A DNA stretch of 64,000 nucleotides from SSF14 sp037045585 (GTDB taxonomy: Bacteria; Actinomycetota; Acidimicrobiia; Acidimicrobiales; Microtrichaceae). Shown here piece after piece: positions 46,001 through 54,767 of this stretch; position 1 is the stretch's first letter, and every line of letters begins with the position of its first letter. The stretch spans positions 1 to 64,000 of the forward strand of contig JBAOIR010000009.1 in the NCBI GenBank assembly GCA_037045585.1, given 5' to 3'. The notes beneath the pieces were generated by a model. It had not been told where the DNA came from. It made no database searches and saw nothing but the letters and a program-made list of their open reading frames with translations. Both the position numbers and the translations under genes were made by a program.

Positions 46001-49000
46001 CGGTCGCGTCGGTGTTCGAGGCGATGGTCCGGGCCGGGAGGCGCCCGGCGGTCGGTGAGACGCGCACGGCGTCGCTGTCCTCGGCGTCGTCGGAGCCGGC
46101 GTCGGCCCGTGTGATGACGTTGGTGGTCGGCGCGGTGACCCGCACCTGGTAGGTGCCGGGGCGAAGGTTGGAGAACGTGTACGACCCGTCGTTCCCGGTC
46201 GTGAGCACGCCGGACGAGCCGAACGTGGTCCCGTCGGCGTCGGTGGTCTCCTGGACGTCGTCGCCGGTGCCGAACGTGGCGTCGGTGCCGGCGGTCCACA
46301 AGGTCAGGTCGGCGCCGGGGGACCCGGACTCGCCGAGGTCCTGGATGCCGTCACCATCGGTGTCGGCGAACACGCGGTCACCGATCGACGACACCCGGTA
46401 GAGGCCGGCGTCGACCTTGAGGACCCGGTCGAGCGGGGCCAGCGTGACGGGGTCCGTCACTGCTGTGCGGCCGTCGCCCCCGAGCGTCCCGAGGTCGGAG
46501 TCGTCGTTGGCGAGCGCCGGTGAGCCGGGGTTGGCGACCAGGGTCGGGCGCCACGAGGCACCCGGTGTGGTGACGCGTACCTGGTACGTGCCGGGAGCGA
46601 GGTCGTCGAACGTGTACACGCCGGTCGAATCGGTCGTCAGGGTGCCTGCCGTCCCGTAGTCGGCGTTGTTCGCGTCGACGAGGACCTGGACGTCGTCGCC
46701 GGTGCCGAACGTGGCGTCGGTGCCGGCGGTCCAGAGCGTGACCTCGGCGCCGCTGACGCCGGGCTCGCCGGCGTCCTGGGTGCCGTCGCCGTCGAGGTCC
46801 TCCCACACCTTGTCGCCGATGGCGGAGGTCGGCGTGAACCCGGCGTCGACGTTGTTGTCGATGTCGCCGTAGGTGAGGAGCACGGGGCCGGTCTCGGCGC
46901 GTCGCGTCGTCGCGGTCGCGACGGCATCGGAGTCGACGTCGTCGATGGCGTTGCCCGACGCGTCGGCCACGGTCGGTGCGAGGTGCGCGCCACCCGTCCA
47001 CTCGTACCGGACCCGGTACACGCCGGTCGACAGGTTCGTGAAGGAGTACGAGCCACTCGAGTTGGTGGTGACCGTGGCGACGGTGCCGCCGTCGTCGTCG
47101 AGCGCCGGCTCGAACACGTCGTCGGACGTGTCCGCGAGCCCGTCGTCGCCAGAGCCGGTGCGCTGGAGGAGCGACACCGTGACGCCGGTCTGTCCGGTTT
47201 CGGTGGCGTCCTGGATGCCGTCGGCGTCGTCGTCACGCCACACGAGGTTGCCGACCCGCGCCGGGCGGTAGATGCCGGCGTCGACGGTTTCGTTGGTCTC
47301 GGACTGGCTCAGGTAGAGGTTTCCCGAGAAGGTCGTCGACTGGGTTCGGGTCGTCCACGTCGTGTCGGAGTCGGTGGCGTCGGATCCCGTGGTGGGGACC
47401 GAGGTCTGGTCGGGCGCCGTGATCGGGCCGGAGCCGGTCCACTTGTAGCCCGCTGGCAGGGTGAACCGCACCCGGTAGAAGTCGGACGGGTTGGACGCCG
47501 GCTTCGGGAACAGATCGGTGAACGTGTAGCGGCCGGCGGAGTCGGTCGTGGTCGTGTACGCCGCGCCGCTCGTGTTGAGGACTGCGCTGCCGGACTGGTC
47601 GAACAGCGCGACGGTCACGCCGCTCACCCCCGGCTCGCCCGGGTCCTGGGTGCCGTCGCGGTCGGTGTCGGCCCAGACCTTGTCGCCGATGGTGACGGGC
47701 TTGAACATGCCGGCGTCGACGTCGGCGAGGAACGGGTCGCCCGACTCGAGCGTCACGGTGGCGACGCCGTTGCGGTCGGGATCACTGTCGTCGGCCGCTC
47801 CGGCGCCGTTCGTGCCGCCAGATGGGCGTTGCGTCGTGATCGAGTAGCCGAACGGCTTGGTGAAGCGGGCCTTGTAGGTGCCCGAGCGGAGGTTGGTGAA
47901 CTCGTAGTAGCCGTTGGCGTCGGTCGTCGTGAAGATCGGCTGGCCGAGGGTGTTGGTGACCGGGTTCGAGCTGTTGTCGAGCAGGTCCACGCGCACACCT
48001 TCGAGGTCGGCCTCGCCCGGGTCCTGGATCCCGTCGGCGTCGTCGTCGACCCACACGCGGTCACCGAAGCCGGTCGGCCGGTAGTAGCCCGCGTCGTAGG
48101 TGTTGTTGGTCACGCCGGAGGCGGCGTTGACGGCGATCCGGTTGGTCGCCGGGTCGACGTCGGAGTCGCTGCTGTCGCTGCCGGAGTCCTTACGGGTCGC
48201 CTGCCAGCCGTTGGCCGGGGTGATCTGCACCCGGTACGGGCCGGGCTCGAGGCCACCGAAGCCGTAGATGCCGCTGGAATCGGTCGGGCTGTTGCCCACC
48301 ACCACGTCGTCGGTGGTGTCGATGAGCCCGTCGGGTCCGGGGCCGATGAGGTCGACGTCCCAGCCGCTCAGGCCCGACTCGCCGCCCTGCTTCTGACCGT
48401 CACCGTTGGTGTCGGCCCAGACGAGGTCGCCGACGTACCCCGAGCCGGTGTAACCGGCATCCCACTGGGTCTGGTTGGCTTCGAGGCCCGTGTAGTCGGG
48501 GCAGGTGCCTGTACCGGAGGTGTCGGGGGCCTCGCCGAGGCAGAACTCGGCGGTGTCGCCGGTTGCAGGATCGGCGTCGCTGTCGACGATGTCGGTCGCG
48601 TTGTCCTGCTTGGTGAGTGACAGGCCGCCCGAGGTCGTCAGCGGGAAGTTGACCTTGAACGTGCCGTGGTTGAGGTCGGAGAAGCTGTAGAGACCGCTGC
48701 CGTTGGTCGTGGTGGTGAGCGGACTGGCGTCGTAGTCGTTGCGGATCTCGTACGACGTCCCGTTCCAGACGTAGTCCTTGCCCGTCAGGGTGACCTGGAC
48801 GCCGGAGATGCCGGGTTCGCCGCCGTCCTGGCGGCCGTTGGCGTTGAGGTCGTGCCACACGAGGTTCGAGACCGTGCCGCGGGCCACGTCGACCACGGGG
48901 GCGTTCGACTGGACGTAGGTGCCGAGGCCGGCACCGGTGGCGGAGAAGTTGTTCCCGAACTTGTTGCCGACGGCGTCGCCGGTGGGGCGCAGGTACACGT

Positions 49001-52000
49001 CGATGTACCGGGTCGGCGCAGCGAGCGACATCGACGTCGTGGACGTCACGCGAAGGGCGGTGATCGCCGGGTCATGGATGTCGGTGGGGCAGCCGGCGCC
49101 GCCGAGGTCGTCGGGCACGAGGCACCAGGTCACGGCGCCCGTCGACGGGAGGGTGTTGACGGCGGCGCGCGGATCACGGGTGATCGTGGCGGGCGCGGCG
49201 GTCGTCACGTAGATGTCGTCGGACGCGTTGTCGGGGACGATCGGGTCGGCTGTGTTCGGATCCAGGGTGTACACGCCGTCGTAGCCGGTCGTGCGGCCGT
49301 CGCCGGAGTAGGGGAGGACGTCGATGAAGTCCTGGCTCGTCAGCGCCGTGGCCGACAGGTTCTTGTAGCCCAGCCGGTACCGGAACGTGTCCTCGGGTTC
49401 GACCTTGGGGTCGGGTGTGACCTTGAAGATCTTGAACTCGGCGTTGGCGGTGATCGCGAGTTGATGGCTGTCGGTACGGAGGCCGACGGGGCTCGGGTCA
49501 TCGGTGGACGACACGACCGCGGTGTTCGTGATGGTCGAGCCCGTCGAGACGTCCGGCGAGACGCTGGCCTGGTACGTGATGGTCGCCGACCCGGTGTCGG
49601 TGGACAGGTTGCCCAACTCCCAGGTCACGACGGTGGTGCCGCCGGCGCCGGGGACGACGGAGGTCGGCGCCGGGTTGGCCGAGCCGGCGACGTACGCGAG
49701 GCCGGCGGGGAGCGTGTCGACGACCGTGACGTTGCCCATCGTGAGGCCGGAGTCGGGGTACACGCCATTGGCCGTCACGTAGATCGTCTGGCCGACGGTA
49801 TTGCCGCTCACGGCACTCGTGAGCGTGGTGCCCGAGCTGGCGGCGGAGTCGTACTTGTTGATGCGCACGATGCCGTTGCCGGGATCGGCGAAGCGGGTCT
49901 GGTAGTTCGGCTGGGCGTAGCTGGAGCCGTCCCCGAACGAGGTGTAGGCGCCGATGGTGTTGGCGAGCGTCGGATCGGGGTTCGGGACCGGGTTCAGCCC
50001 GACGCCGGCGTAGGTGCCGCCCGGGGTGGACTTGGCGATCATCGCCGCCCGGACCCGGATGGCGTCGCCGGGCTGGAAGGCCTTGGAGCGCACGCGATAC
50101 ACGATCGCCCCGTCGAGCACGGCCTGGTCGACCGGGGTCGCCGGGTCCCAGGCGTACCACGTGACCGATTCGTTGCAGGTGGCGGACCGCTGGGCGGCGA
50201 GGCTGGCGTAGGGGGTGCCGACGCCGAACTCGACGATGAACGCGCCCGACGTCGCCGATGCCGCGTCGAACGCCGCGGTCGACGTGTACTGGCGGAGGAG
50301 GCGGTTGGCGTACGGCGACTGGGGGTTGGTGACCGTGATGGCGAACGGCGTTGCCGGACTGACGCCGATGCGGTTGATCAGCCCGAAGCGGGTCACGTCG
50401 AACTTGTCGCAGACGTTGATGTTCGTCGAATCCCACACGTCCGATGCGTTGTAGGTGTAGATCTGGCTGCCGAACGGTGCCGAGGCGGGCACGTGGGAGT
50501 TGCCCCCCGTGTTGTGGAGGTTCGAGGTGGACCAGTAGTCCTCGTTGGCCGGTGCGGCCCAGCCGTGGGACTCGTCCTTGGTGAAGTGCTTGTCGTAGCC
50601 CTGGATGCCGCTCTGGCCGGGGAGCGGGGTGCAGTCGCGTCCGCTCGGGAGCGCTGCGGCCGTCAGCGTGTCGGTCTGGCTGTACGCGTCGCCCATCGTG
50701 TTGCCCCCGACGTCGGTGGCGGAGAAGCCGCTCGAGGACACGGTGCGGGTGCCGATCGACACGCCGCAGCCGGGGTCGGGCTGGGCGATCGCCACGTAGC
50801 CGACGGCGAGGTAGCGGGCGTCGGCGGGAAGGACCTGGCTGTACTGGTTGCGGGTCGGGAACGTGGTGCCCGACGTGTCGGCGCCGTTGACGGTCACGGT
50901 GACGGGCGTGCCGGGTCCCCCGGCCTGCGAACACGTCCACGTACCGGAGTTGACGACGTTGTTGAGGCCACCGCCGGTCCCGCCCGGCAGGTAGTAGAAC
51001 TGCGTGCCGTTCTGGCCCACGCGGCCGCAGCTCGCGACGGTGGCGCCGGCCGGCACGTTCTCGGTCCAGGTGATCGGTCCCGACAGCGAGGCCACGCCCT
51101 TGCCCGATGCCGGTGCCTTGAGGGCGATGGGGAAGCGCGTGACGAAGTTCTTGCCGCGGTTGACGTCGGTCGACCATGCGATGTCGACGGTCTTGGTCTG
51201 GGCGTCACCGACGTGGACGTTGTACTCGTTCGTGACGACTGCCAGGTACTTCACGACCTTTCGGCCCGAAGCGGTGATCTTGTACCCATTCGGGCCCGAC
51301 GGTGGCACCGAGAACGAGTACGAGCCGTTGGCGGCGGTGTCGACGGTGCGCGACACCGGGGTGCCGTCGTGCCCGTAGCCGGTGAGCGTGAGCGTGACGC
51401 GGTCGATCGCCGGCTCGGCGTTGTTCACACCGTTGAGGTTGCTGTCGTGGAACAGGGTGCCGCTGATGGTGGCGGTACCCGTTCCGACCGCCGGGGTCGC
51501 GTAGTCGAAGTTGTTGGTGAAGGACTGGCCCTGGACGGTGTTCAGGTAGCTCATCGGTCCGACCGGCACCTTGCCGGCCGGCGCGCCGGCGGTGATCTTC
51601 GTGCGGACGACGCCGGTGGGCACCCCGGTGAACGAGTAGGAACCCGCTCCATCGGTCGTGGCCGAGAACGGGGTCGACGTGCCCGGGATCAGCACGGGGT
51701 TGTTGTTGGTATCGACGAGGGCGACGGTCGTCCCGGCCACGGGGGTGCCACCGTCGGTCACGAAGCCGGCGATCGTGCTCGACGTGGCGGCGGAGGTCGT
51801 GTCGGCGATGTACTGGGTGCCCGAGACCGGCGCGACGTTGTCGTTGTGGCTGAGGTCGGGGTTCTTGCCGGCGCTCACGGCCAGCTCGACCGAACCGCCT
51901 GCCTGGGTGATCCGAGCGTTCGAGGACCCGGGGTCGTTGTAGGCGATGGTGAAGTCGACGGTCTTGGTCGTCCCGTTGGGCACGGTCCCGAGGGGGTAGG

Positions 52001-52439
52001 CGACGAGGGGGAGTTCGACGAGCGAGCCCGCCAACCGGGAGCCGATATTGCACGTGATGGTGCGACGGTCGGTGGAGATGCTCGAAACCGGGGTCACCGC
52101 GGAGGTGAGACAGGTGCCGTCGAGCGCGTTCCACACCATGCCGACGGGCAGCGTCGCCGTGACCGTGGTGTTGTTGATGTTGTTGCCGAGGCCGCTGTTG
52201 CCGATCGTGACCGCGTAGGTGGCGAAGTCGAAGGTGCGTACGACGCCGTTGTTGGCCCCGGTGTCGTTGCCGGCTGCAGCCACCCCGTCGAAGGGGGCGG
52301 TGCCGTCGGTCTTCAGGACGGATCCGACGGTGACGGTCGCTGCTGCGGATGCCGGGGAGACCACGAGGAACGTGGCCACGATCGCCATGGGGAGCGTGAG
52401 CGCGACGGTTCGCCGAGCAATGTTTCTGATCGAACGCAT
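40005..52439 (-). CDS. Giant cell-surface protein, 4,144 residues, ~24 SdrD-B-type repeats and LAFSG sorting-type signal
   Basis: Signal peptide MRSIRNIARRTVALTLPMAI to ATFLVVSPASAAATV. Residues ~40-1,180 hold DUF11/conserved-repeat beta domains (ATLPVGMVWNALDGTC, VDTLPAGLAYVAGS) plus two divergent B-like modules near 223 and 326. From ~1,187 to ~4,080 I count 24 SdrD-B/Cna-B-like domains, each opening with the calcium-type motif GDxVWxDxDGDGxQDxGEPG and closing with TTxxGxYxFxxLxPGxYxV. Later ones split into two subtypes that mostly alternate. The C-terminus has LAFSG, one membrane helix (VAWVLSFSVLLAGAGIVVLS) and RRRKQHPTT, the pattern of a class-E-like (LAxTG) sortase substrate. The frame is intact over 12.4 kb. 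Likely a long stalk or adhesin; ligand unknown. Confidence 0.88.
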   Translation of the reverse strand: MRSIRNIARRTVALTLPMAIVATFLVVSPASAAATVTVGSVLKTDGTAPFDGVAAAGNDTGANNGVVRTFDFATYAVTIGNSGLGNNINNTTVTATLPVGMVWNALDGTCLTSAVTPVSSISTDRRTITCNIGSRLAGSLVELPLVAYPLGTVPNGTTKTVDFTIAYNDPGSSNARITQAGGSVELAVSAGKNPDLSHNDNVAPVSGTQYIADTTSAATSSTIAGFVTDGGTPVAGTTVALVDTNNNPVLIPGTSTPFSATTDGAGSYSFTGVPTGVVRTKITAGAPAGKVPVGPMSYLNTVQGQSFTNNFDYATPAVGTGTATISGTLFHDSNLNGVNNAEPAIDRVTLTLTGYGHDGTPVSRTVDTAANGSYSFSVPPSGPNGYKITASGRKVVKYLAVVTNEYNVHVGDAQTKTVDIAWSTDVNRGKNFVTRFPIALKAPASGKGVASLSGPITWTENVPAGATVASCGRVGQNGTQFYYLPGGTGGGLNNVVNSGTWTCSQAGGPGTPVTVTVNGADTSGTTFPTRNQYSQVLPADARYLAVGYVAIAQPDPGCGVSIGTRTVSSSGFSATDVGGNTMGDAYSQTDTLTAAALPSGRDCTPLPGQSGIQGYDKHFTKDESHGWAAPANEDYWSTSNLHNTGGNSHVPASAPFGSQIYTYNASDVWDSTNINVCDKFDVTRFGLINRIGVSPATPFAITVTNPQSPYANRLLRQYTSTAAFDAASATSGAFIVEFGVGTPYASLAAQRSATCNESVTWYAWDPATPVDQAVLDGAIVYRVRSKAFQPGDAIRVRAAMIAKSTPGGTYAGVGLNPVPNPDPTLANTIGAYTSFGDGSSYAQPNYQTRFADPGNGIVRINKYDSAASSGTTLTSAVSGNTVGQTIYVTANGVYPDSGLTMGNVTVVDTLPAGLAYVAGSANPAPTSVVPGAGGTTVVTWELGNLSTDTGSATITYQASVSPDVSTGSTITNTAVVSSTDDPSPVGLRTDSHQLAITANAEFKIFKVTPDPKVEPEDTFRYRLGYKNLSATALTSQDFIDVLPYSGDGRTTGYDGVYTLDPNTADPIVPDNASDDIYVTTAAPATITRDPRAAVNTLPSTGAVTWCLVPDDLGGAGCPTDIHDPAITALRVTSTTSMSLAAPTRYIDVYLRPTGDAVGNKFGNNFSATGAGLGTYVQSNAPVVDVARGTVSNLVWHDLNANGRQDGGEPGISGVQVTLTGKDYVWNGTSYEIRNDYDASPLTTTTNGSGLYSFSDLNHGTFKVNFPLTTSGGLSLTKQDNATDIVDSDADPATGDTAEFCLGEAPDTSGTGTCPDYTGLEANQTQWDAGYTGSGYVGDLVWADTNGDGQKQGGESGLSGWDVDLIGPGPDGLIDTTDDVVVGNSPTDSSGIYGFGGLEPGPYRVQITPANGWQATRKDSGSDSSDSDVDPATNRIAVNAASGVTNNTYDAGYYRPTGFGDRVWVDDDADGIQDPGEADLEGVRVDLLDNSSNPVTNTLGQPIFTTTDANGYYEFTNLRSGTYKARFTKPFGYSITTQRPSGGTNGAGAADDSDPDRNGVATVTLESGDPFLADVDAGMFKPVTIGDKVWADTDRDGTQDPGEPGVSGVTVALFDQSGSAVLNTSGAAYTTTTDSAGRYTFTDLFPKPASNPSDFYRVRFTLPAGYKWTGSGPITAPDQTSVPTTGSDATDSDTTWTTRTQSTTFSGNLYLSQSETNETVDAGIYRPARVGNLVWRDDDADGIQDATETGQTGVTVSLLQRTGSGDDGLADTSDDVFEPALDDDGGTVATVTTNSSGSYSFTNLSTGVYRVRYEWTGGAHLAPTVADASGNAIDDVDSDAVATATTRRAETGPVLLTYGDIDNNVDAGFTPTSAIGDKVWEDLDGDGTQDAGEPGVSGAEVTLWTAGTDATFGTGDDVQVLVDANNADYGTAGTLTTDSTGVYTFDDLAPGTYQVRVTTPGASWRPTLVANPGSPALANDDSDLGTLGGDGRTAVTDPVTLAPLDRVLKVDAGLYRVSSIGDRVFADTDGDGIQDLGESGSPGADLTLWTAGTDATFGTGDDVQETTDADGTTFGSSGVLTTGNDGSYTFSNLRPGTYQVRVTAPTTNVITRADAGSDDAEDSDAVRVSPTAGRLPARTIASNTDATDLDTGVFVPVAVGDLIWVDADGDGTQNNGETGLAGATVTLLDGSADPITTNALDNAVSAQTTAADGAYSFGDLAPGTYQVQVDLPAGYLHTEVGVGSDAELDSDIDPSTHRSAALNLDSGASYSSLDAGAYRGVSVGNRVWEDTDANGIQDAGETTGIPGVTVELVRGSNTVVASTATDASGNYGFSRLGSNQADSGAALLPPGTYKVRFHRPTGWAPSRSTGTDLSVADDSDVVFAAFDDATADTSAVAISENTNEVDIDAGFFRPGRIGDRIWEDLNGDGDQDAGEPGLAGVVVTLVDQYGDPVTNVGGDDLTDITTGSDGAYAFEGLRPGRYRVVATFDDTVWVVTGRDLGGDNTKDSDIGVDGVGELLTVVSGTDVTDNDGGLYHTIALGDLVFEDRDGDGIQDSGEPGVASVPVVLDGTDGLGTTVHLTTVTNFAGAYEFRNLAPGTYHVTVLPLSGWTATVRDQGADDTLDSDIDPTTLRTDDTVLTSYEIDRSWDAGLVHAPLVSGHVYVDSDNDGVRDPGEAGRSAVTVTLTGTDSVGHPVTRTTTTDATGTYVFTGIPTSDNAGYTVTESQPAGLLDGRDTVGTAGGTASANDVISGIVVASGTLGEHYDFGELTPSSISGIVYVDATGNGIVDAGEPRLASVTLDLTGIDDLGANVTASTTTGSDGTFSFTTLRPGAYTVTETQPAGYGDGPERAGNSGGSISVDDTISTILLAPGTSATGYLFGERSSAPVGYTTLEGTVWRDPNRDGVHNAGETGGVAGVTITLERPDGSVAATTVTDVNGHYAFTGFATGDYVVRQTQPAGWKSTSPDAIGSTSSPIRVPAAGLRNQDFFEDRGRIAGVVFSDDDNDGVRDAGETGISGVRLTLSGTDVDGNAVSRSATTSADGSYRFVDLVASDSSGYTVTEAQPAGWTDGTDATGSVDGSPVGTLGNDVLSAIVLPVGGDGTAYTFGEIRPAGGAGTTFVSGHVYLDADRDGSLDPGESGLAGVTVQLLDGSSAVVSTQVTGLDGNYAFTGIAPGSYRVREIQPAGYTSTTPDELGPLTVPITGLTNQDFGERLPGSGSGAAWVGGHVFADRDGDGTIDTGEPGIADVTVTLLDAFGTTIGSLTTDADGSYRFENLAPGSYVLVETQPTGLASSTTDTIDPVVVPLDGLDGQDFGETLGSIRGSVFVDLDNDGVRDAGEVGIAGATVTLTGTDAASNAVSQTTISDLDGRWTFGDLIAGTYTVTETQPALHADGLDHAGTAGGTVTNDAISAIVLPAGGLLTAYDFGETDRTILTPAGTSWITGVVFHDRDRDSVIDGGETPLAGVMVELRDGTNALVGTTLTGPAGSYTFTGLTPGGTYTVTETDPTGYGSSLHPGATAVTAPAADTGGPGPDFGDTLAELAGTVFVDVDRDGVRDAGEPGIVGATVTLDGTDATGSAVTATTATATDGSYRFGDLLAGTYRITETQPWGHLDGAEVQGSIPSDTSVNDVHGAVLVGAGVVGTGLDFGEHRAPSITTAISGRVFHDRGADGTTANGTYETGEPGLGGVTLILRDVNDVVVDSTVTASNGTYAFTGVPSGTYSVEKLQPAGYGISTPSLLGSLNVPIVGLDDVDFGVTLGSLRGVVFSDVDDDGRLDSGESGIAGVALLVTGTDAFGNAVSEPATTDANGRFAVVDLLGSDPTGYTVTEAQPTGWVDGVDVSALTGVSGEDQFPGIVVAAGESLDVGTFGEIAGVRLGDTVWNDADGDGVQDASEDGVGGMLVRLTGTTTRTGLPAVELSTTTAADGTYAFADLRPGTYRVAVTLGDRIVSYRGVGGDRTVDSDVDDDGRADAVTVVGNETVATHESDRLDLDAGVSKGGSIRGRLFKDGNRSGTRNAGEAAGSCAEVRLTPAGPDRVFDSADDPKVVSTKPTNDGSYEFGPVLPGRYRIGSDCTTTVEVEVLGEQIVNDVDLPMEVAPSMLAFSGATVAWVLSFSVLLAGAGIVVLSVRPGIVRRRKQHPTT
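46251..46733 (-). repeat. Two 48-nt identical blocks in adjacent B-repeats of the giant gene
   Basis: 46,251-46,298 and 46,686-46,733 are identical over 48 nt (beginning CTGGACGTCGTCGCCGGTGC on the plus strand), offset by 435 nt, 145 codons. They encode WTAGTDATFGTGDDVQ in two successive domains. Identity at the DNA level, including third positions, points to a recent tandem duplication or gene conversion. Confidence 0.8.
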
Positions 52440-52492
52440 GCCGATGCTGTCGGCCGCCCGGGCATCGTTCTAAGTTGAACGAAGGTAATTTC

Positions 52493-52504
52493 ACCCAATT
52501 GGGT
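52493..52504. promoter_or_regulatory. 12-bp palindrome upstream of the giant surface gene
   Basis: ACCCAATTGGGT, perfect, centred ~60 nt before the start codon in the 132-bp gap to the DUF445 gene. The region is AT-richer than the surroundings and should hold the promoter. Could be an operator; nothing more can be said. Confidence 0.35.
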
Positions 52505-52571
52505 CAGGAAGTACCCCCTATCTCACGTTGAGGTAACTCACCCGCCCTGCGCCGGTCGGATCCGACCTGGC

Positions 52572-53855
52572 TCAGCCGATCAGGCGGCTGAGCGTGTAGA
52601 TGACCAGTCCGGCAAGGCCACCGACGACCGAGCCGTTGATGCGGATGATCTGCAGGTCGCGGCCCAACAGCAGCTCGACTCGGGTCGAGGTCTCGGTGGC
52701 GTCCCAGCGTTGCACCGTCGTCTCGACGAATCCGGCGACCTCCGCCCCGTACCGCTCGGCCAGGGTCGTCACGATCTCGACGGCGGCTCGATCCACTCGG
52801 GCCTTGAGTTCGGGATCGTTGGCGAGCGCGTGGGCCAGGGCGCGGGCCCCGACCGTGAGCCGAGCCCGCAGCGCCGAGTCGGGATCGGCCGTCTGGGCCA
52901 CGATGCTGTCCTGCAGATCCGACCAGATCTCGACGGCCCACTCCTTGAGCGCCGGGTGGGTGAGGAGGTCGTCCTTGAGCTGGTTGGCCCGCGCTGCCAT
53001 CTCGGGCGATTCCCGGAGCCGGACCGAGAGGTCGCGCATCTTGGTGTCGACGTGGAGCCGCACCTCGTGGTCGGGGTCGTTGCGGACCTCGGTGATGAAC
53101 GAGTTGACGCCGGCGTAGATCTTGTCGAACACCCGGTCATCGATCGCGTCGGGCACCCACCACGGTGACTCCTGCTCGAATCGTTGCCGCAGCACGGACT
53201 TCTGCTCGGCGAGCATGCCGGCCAATCCCTTGAGCGTCGCGTCGACGAGCTGATGGTGGCGGTTCTCCTCGGTGACGAGGTCGAGGACCTGACCGGCGAT
53301 CGGTGCGACGTCGACGTCGCGGACACGGCCGAGGACGTCGGTCGTGATGAACTCGCCGACCTCGTCGTCGTCGAGCAGGCGGACGACCGTCGAGGCGAGC
53401 GAGCCGGCCTTCTCGCCGGCGAGTTCGGCATTGCCAGGCTCGTTGAGCCAGTCCGCGATGCGTTCGCTGACGCTGAAGGTGAGCAGGCGTTCGGCCAGCA
53501 CGTCGGGCGCGAGGAAACTGGTCTGCACGAAGCTGCCGAAGGTGCGACCGAGCTGATCCTTGCGGTTGGGGAGGATCGCGGTGTGGGGGATCGGGATGCC
53601 GAGCGGATGCCGGAAGAGGGCGGTGACGGCGAACCAGTCGGCGATCCCGCCGACCATCGCCGCCTCGGCGGTCGCCCGCAGGTAGCCCCATGCGCTCGAC
53701 GAGTTCTCCTCGAGGATGCGGGCGATCACGAAGATCACGGTCGCCCCGAGCAGCACCAGGGTGGCGGTGCGCTTCATGGCCCCGATCTCGCTCATGCGTT
53801 CCCGGTCGTCGGCCGTCAGCTCGAAGGAGCGCGGTGCTGTGGGGGCAGGCGGCAT
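52572..53855 (-). CDS. DUF445 family membrane protein
   Basis: 427 residues. An N-terminal membrane helix, MKRTATLVLLGATVIFVIAR, is followed by the family block GIADWFAVTALFRHPLGIPI, PHTAILPNRKDQLGRTFGSF. A long helical body comes next, ending in the second helix SVVGGLAGLVIYTLSRLIG. This is the DUF445 (YheB/YjiN-like) pattern: two membrane ends with a large soluble middle. Function unknown. Start MPPAPTAPRSFEL at 53,855; divergent from ygfZ by 14 nt. Confidence 0.85.
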   Translation of the reverse strand: MPPAPTAPRSFELTADDRERMSEIGAMKRTATLVLLGATVIFVIARILEENSSSAWGYLRATAEAAMVGGIADWFAVTALFRHPLGIPIPHTAILPNRKDQLGRTFGSFVQTSFLAPDVLAERLLTFSVSERIADWLNEPGNAELAGEKAGSLASTVVRLLDDDEVGEFITTDVLGRVRDVDVAPIAGQVLDLVTEENRHHQLVDATLKGLAGMLAEQKSVLRQRFEQESPWWVPDAIDDRVFDKIYAGVNSFITEVRNDPDHEVRLHVDTKMRDLSVRLRESPEMAARANQLKDDLLTHPALKEWAVEIWSDLQDSIVAQTADPDSALRARLTVGARALAHALANDPELKARVDRAAVEIVTTLAERYGAEVAGFVETTVQRWDATETSTRVELLLGRDLQIIRINGSVVGGLAGLVIYTLSRLIG

Positions 53856-53869
53856 GGGAGACTGAGCCT

Positions 53870-54757
53870 ATGGGCAACGTGATCGGTGCATGGTTCGAGC
53901 GTGACGTCGTGCGGGCCACGGGTCCCGACGCCGCGAAGTTCCTCCAGGGTCAGATCAGCCAGGACGTCGAGACGCTCGTCGAGGCGGGCTCGGCGTGGAC
54001 GTTGCTGCTCGATCCGTCGGGCAAGCTCACGACGTGGATGCGGATCACCCGCGTCGACGGCGACGAGTTCCTGCTCGACTGCGCCGCGGGCTGGTCCGAG
54101 ACGATGTTGACCCGTCTCAACCGCTTCAAGATCCGTGTCGCGTGTGACTTCGTGCCACTCGACGGTTGGCGCATGCTGTCGGTGCGCGGTGCCACCCCCG
54201 ATCCGGGCGCCGTCGCCGCCGACACGGTGCTCGCCCCTGCCGCCGGGCTCACCATCGGCGTCGTCGGCTACGACCTGCTCGGCCCGAACGTGAGCGAACC
54301 CGACGGCATCACCCTCGACGAGGACGCGGTCGAGCAGTACCGCATCGCCCACGGCATCCCCGAGATGGGCGCCGAACTCGACGACACGGTGATCGCCGCC
54401 GAGATCGGCGCGTGGTTCGTGGAGGAGGCCGTCAGCTGGACCAAGGGGTGTTACACCGGCCAGGAGCTCGTCGCCCGGGTCGATTCGCGGGGCTCCAACA
54501 CGCCGCGTCGCCTGCGTTCGGTCGAGCTGACGGCGCCGGCGGTTCGCGGCGACGACGTGGTGGTCGACGGCGCCGTGGTCGGCGCGATCACGAGTGTGTT
54601 CGGCACCGCGGCGCTGGCCCACGTCGGGCGCGGCGTTGTGCCGCCGGCCGCCGTCGAGGTCGGTGGGCATCCGGCGACGGTCATCGAGATCCCCGGCACG
54701 ACCCCGCCTCCGGCCGTCGTCGCCGACGAAGCACCCCGCCGCCGCTCCCTCATCTGA
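53870..54757 (+). CDS. ygfZ: Folate-binding YgfZ/GcvT-like Fe-S assembly protein
   Basis: 295 residues. KFLQGQISQDVETLVEAGSA and the diagnostic KGCYTGQELVARVDSRG (KGC-Y-x-G-QE) of the YgfZ family, with a tetrahydrofolate-binding GcvT-like fold. Acts in maintenance of some iron-sulfur enzymes, in the cytoplasm. ATG 53,870. Followed by the recurrent hairpin at 54,768, convergent with the histidine kinase gene. Confidence 0.88.
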   Translation: MGNVIGAWFERDVVRATGPDAAKFLQGQISQDVETLVEAGSAWTLLLDPSGKLTTWMRITRVDGDEFLLDCAAGWSETMLTRLNRFKIRVACDFVPLDGWRMLSVRGATPDPGAVAADTVLAPAAGLTIGVVGYDLLGPNVSEPDGITLDEDAVEQYRIAHGIPEMGAELDDTVIAAEIGAWFVEEAVSWTKGCYTGQELVARVDSRGSNTPRRLRSVELTAPAVRGDDVVVDGAVVGAITSVFGTAALAHVGRGVVPPAAVEVGGHPATVIEIPGTTPPPAVVADEAPRRRSLI

Positions 54758-54767
54758 GGCCGCCGTC

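Noticed and set aside
48666..52478. Long open reading on the plus strand opposite the giant surface gene (and several similar ones at 41,439-46,058)
   Set aside because: Antisense openness is caused by strong GC codon bias. The minus-strand frame has signal peptide, repeats and anchor; the plus frame has none.
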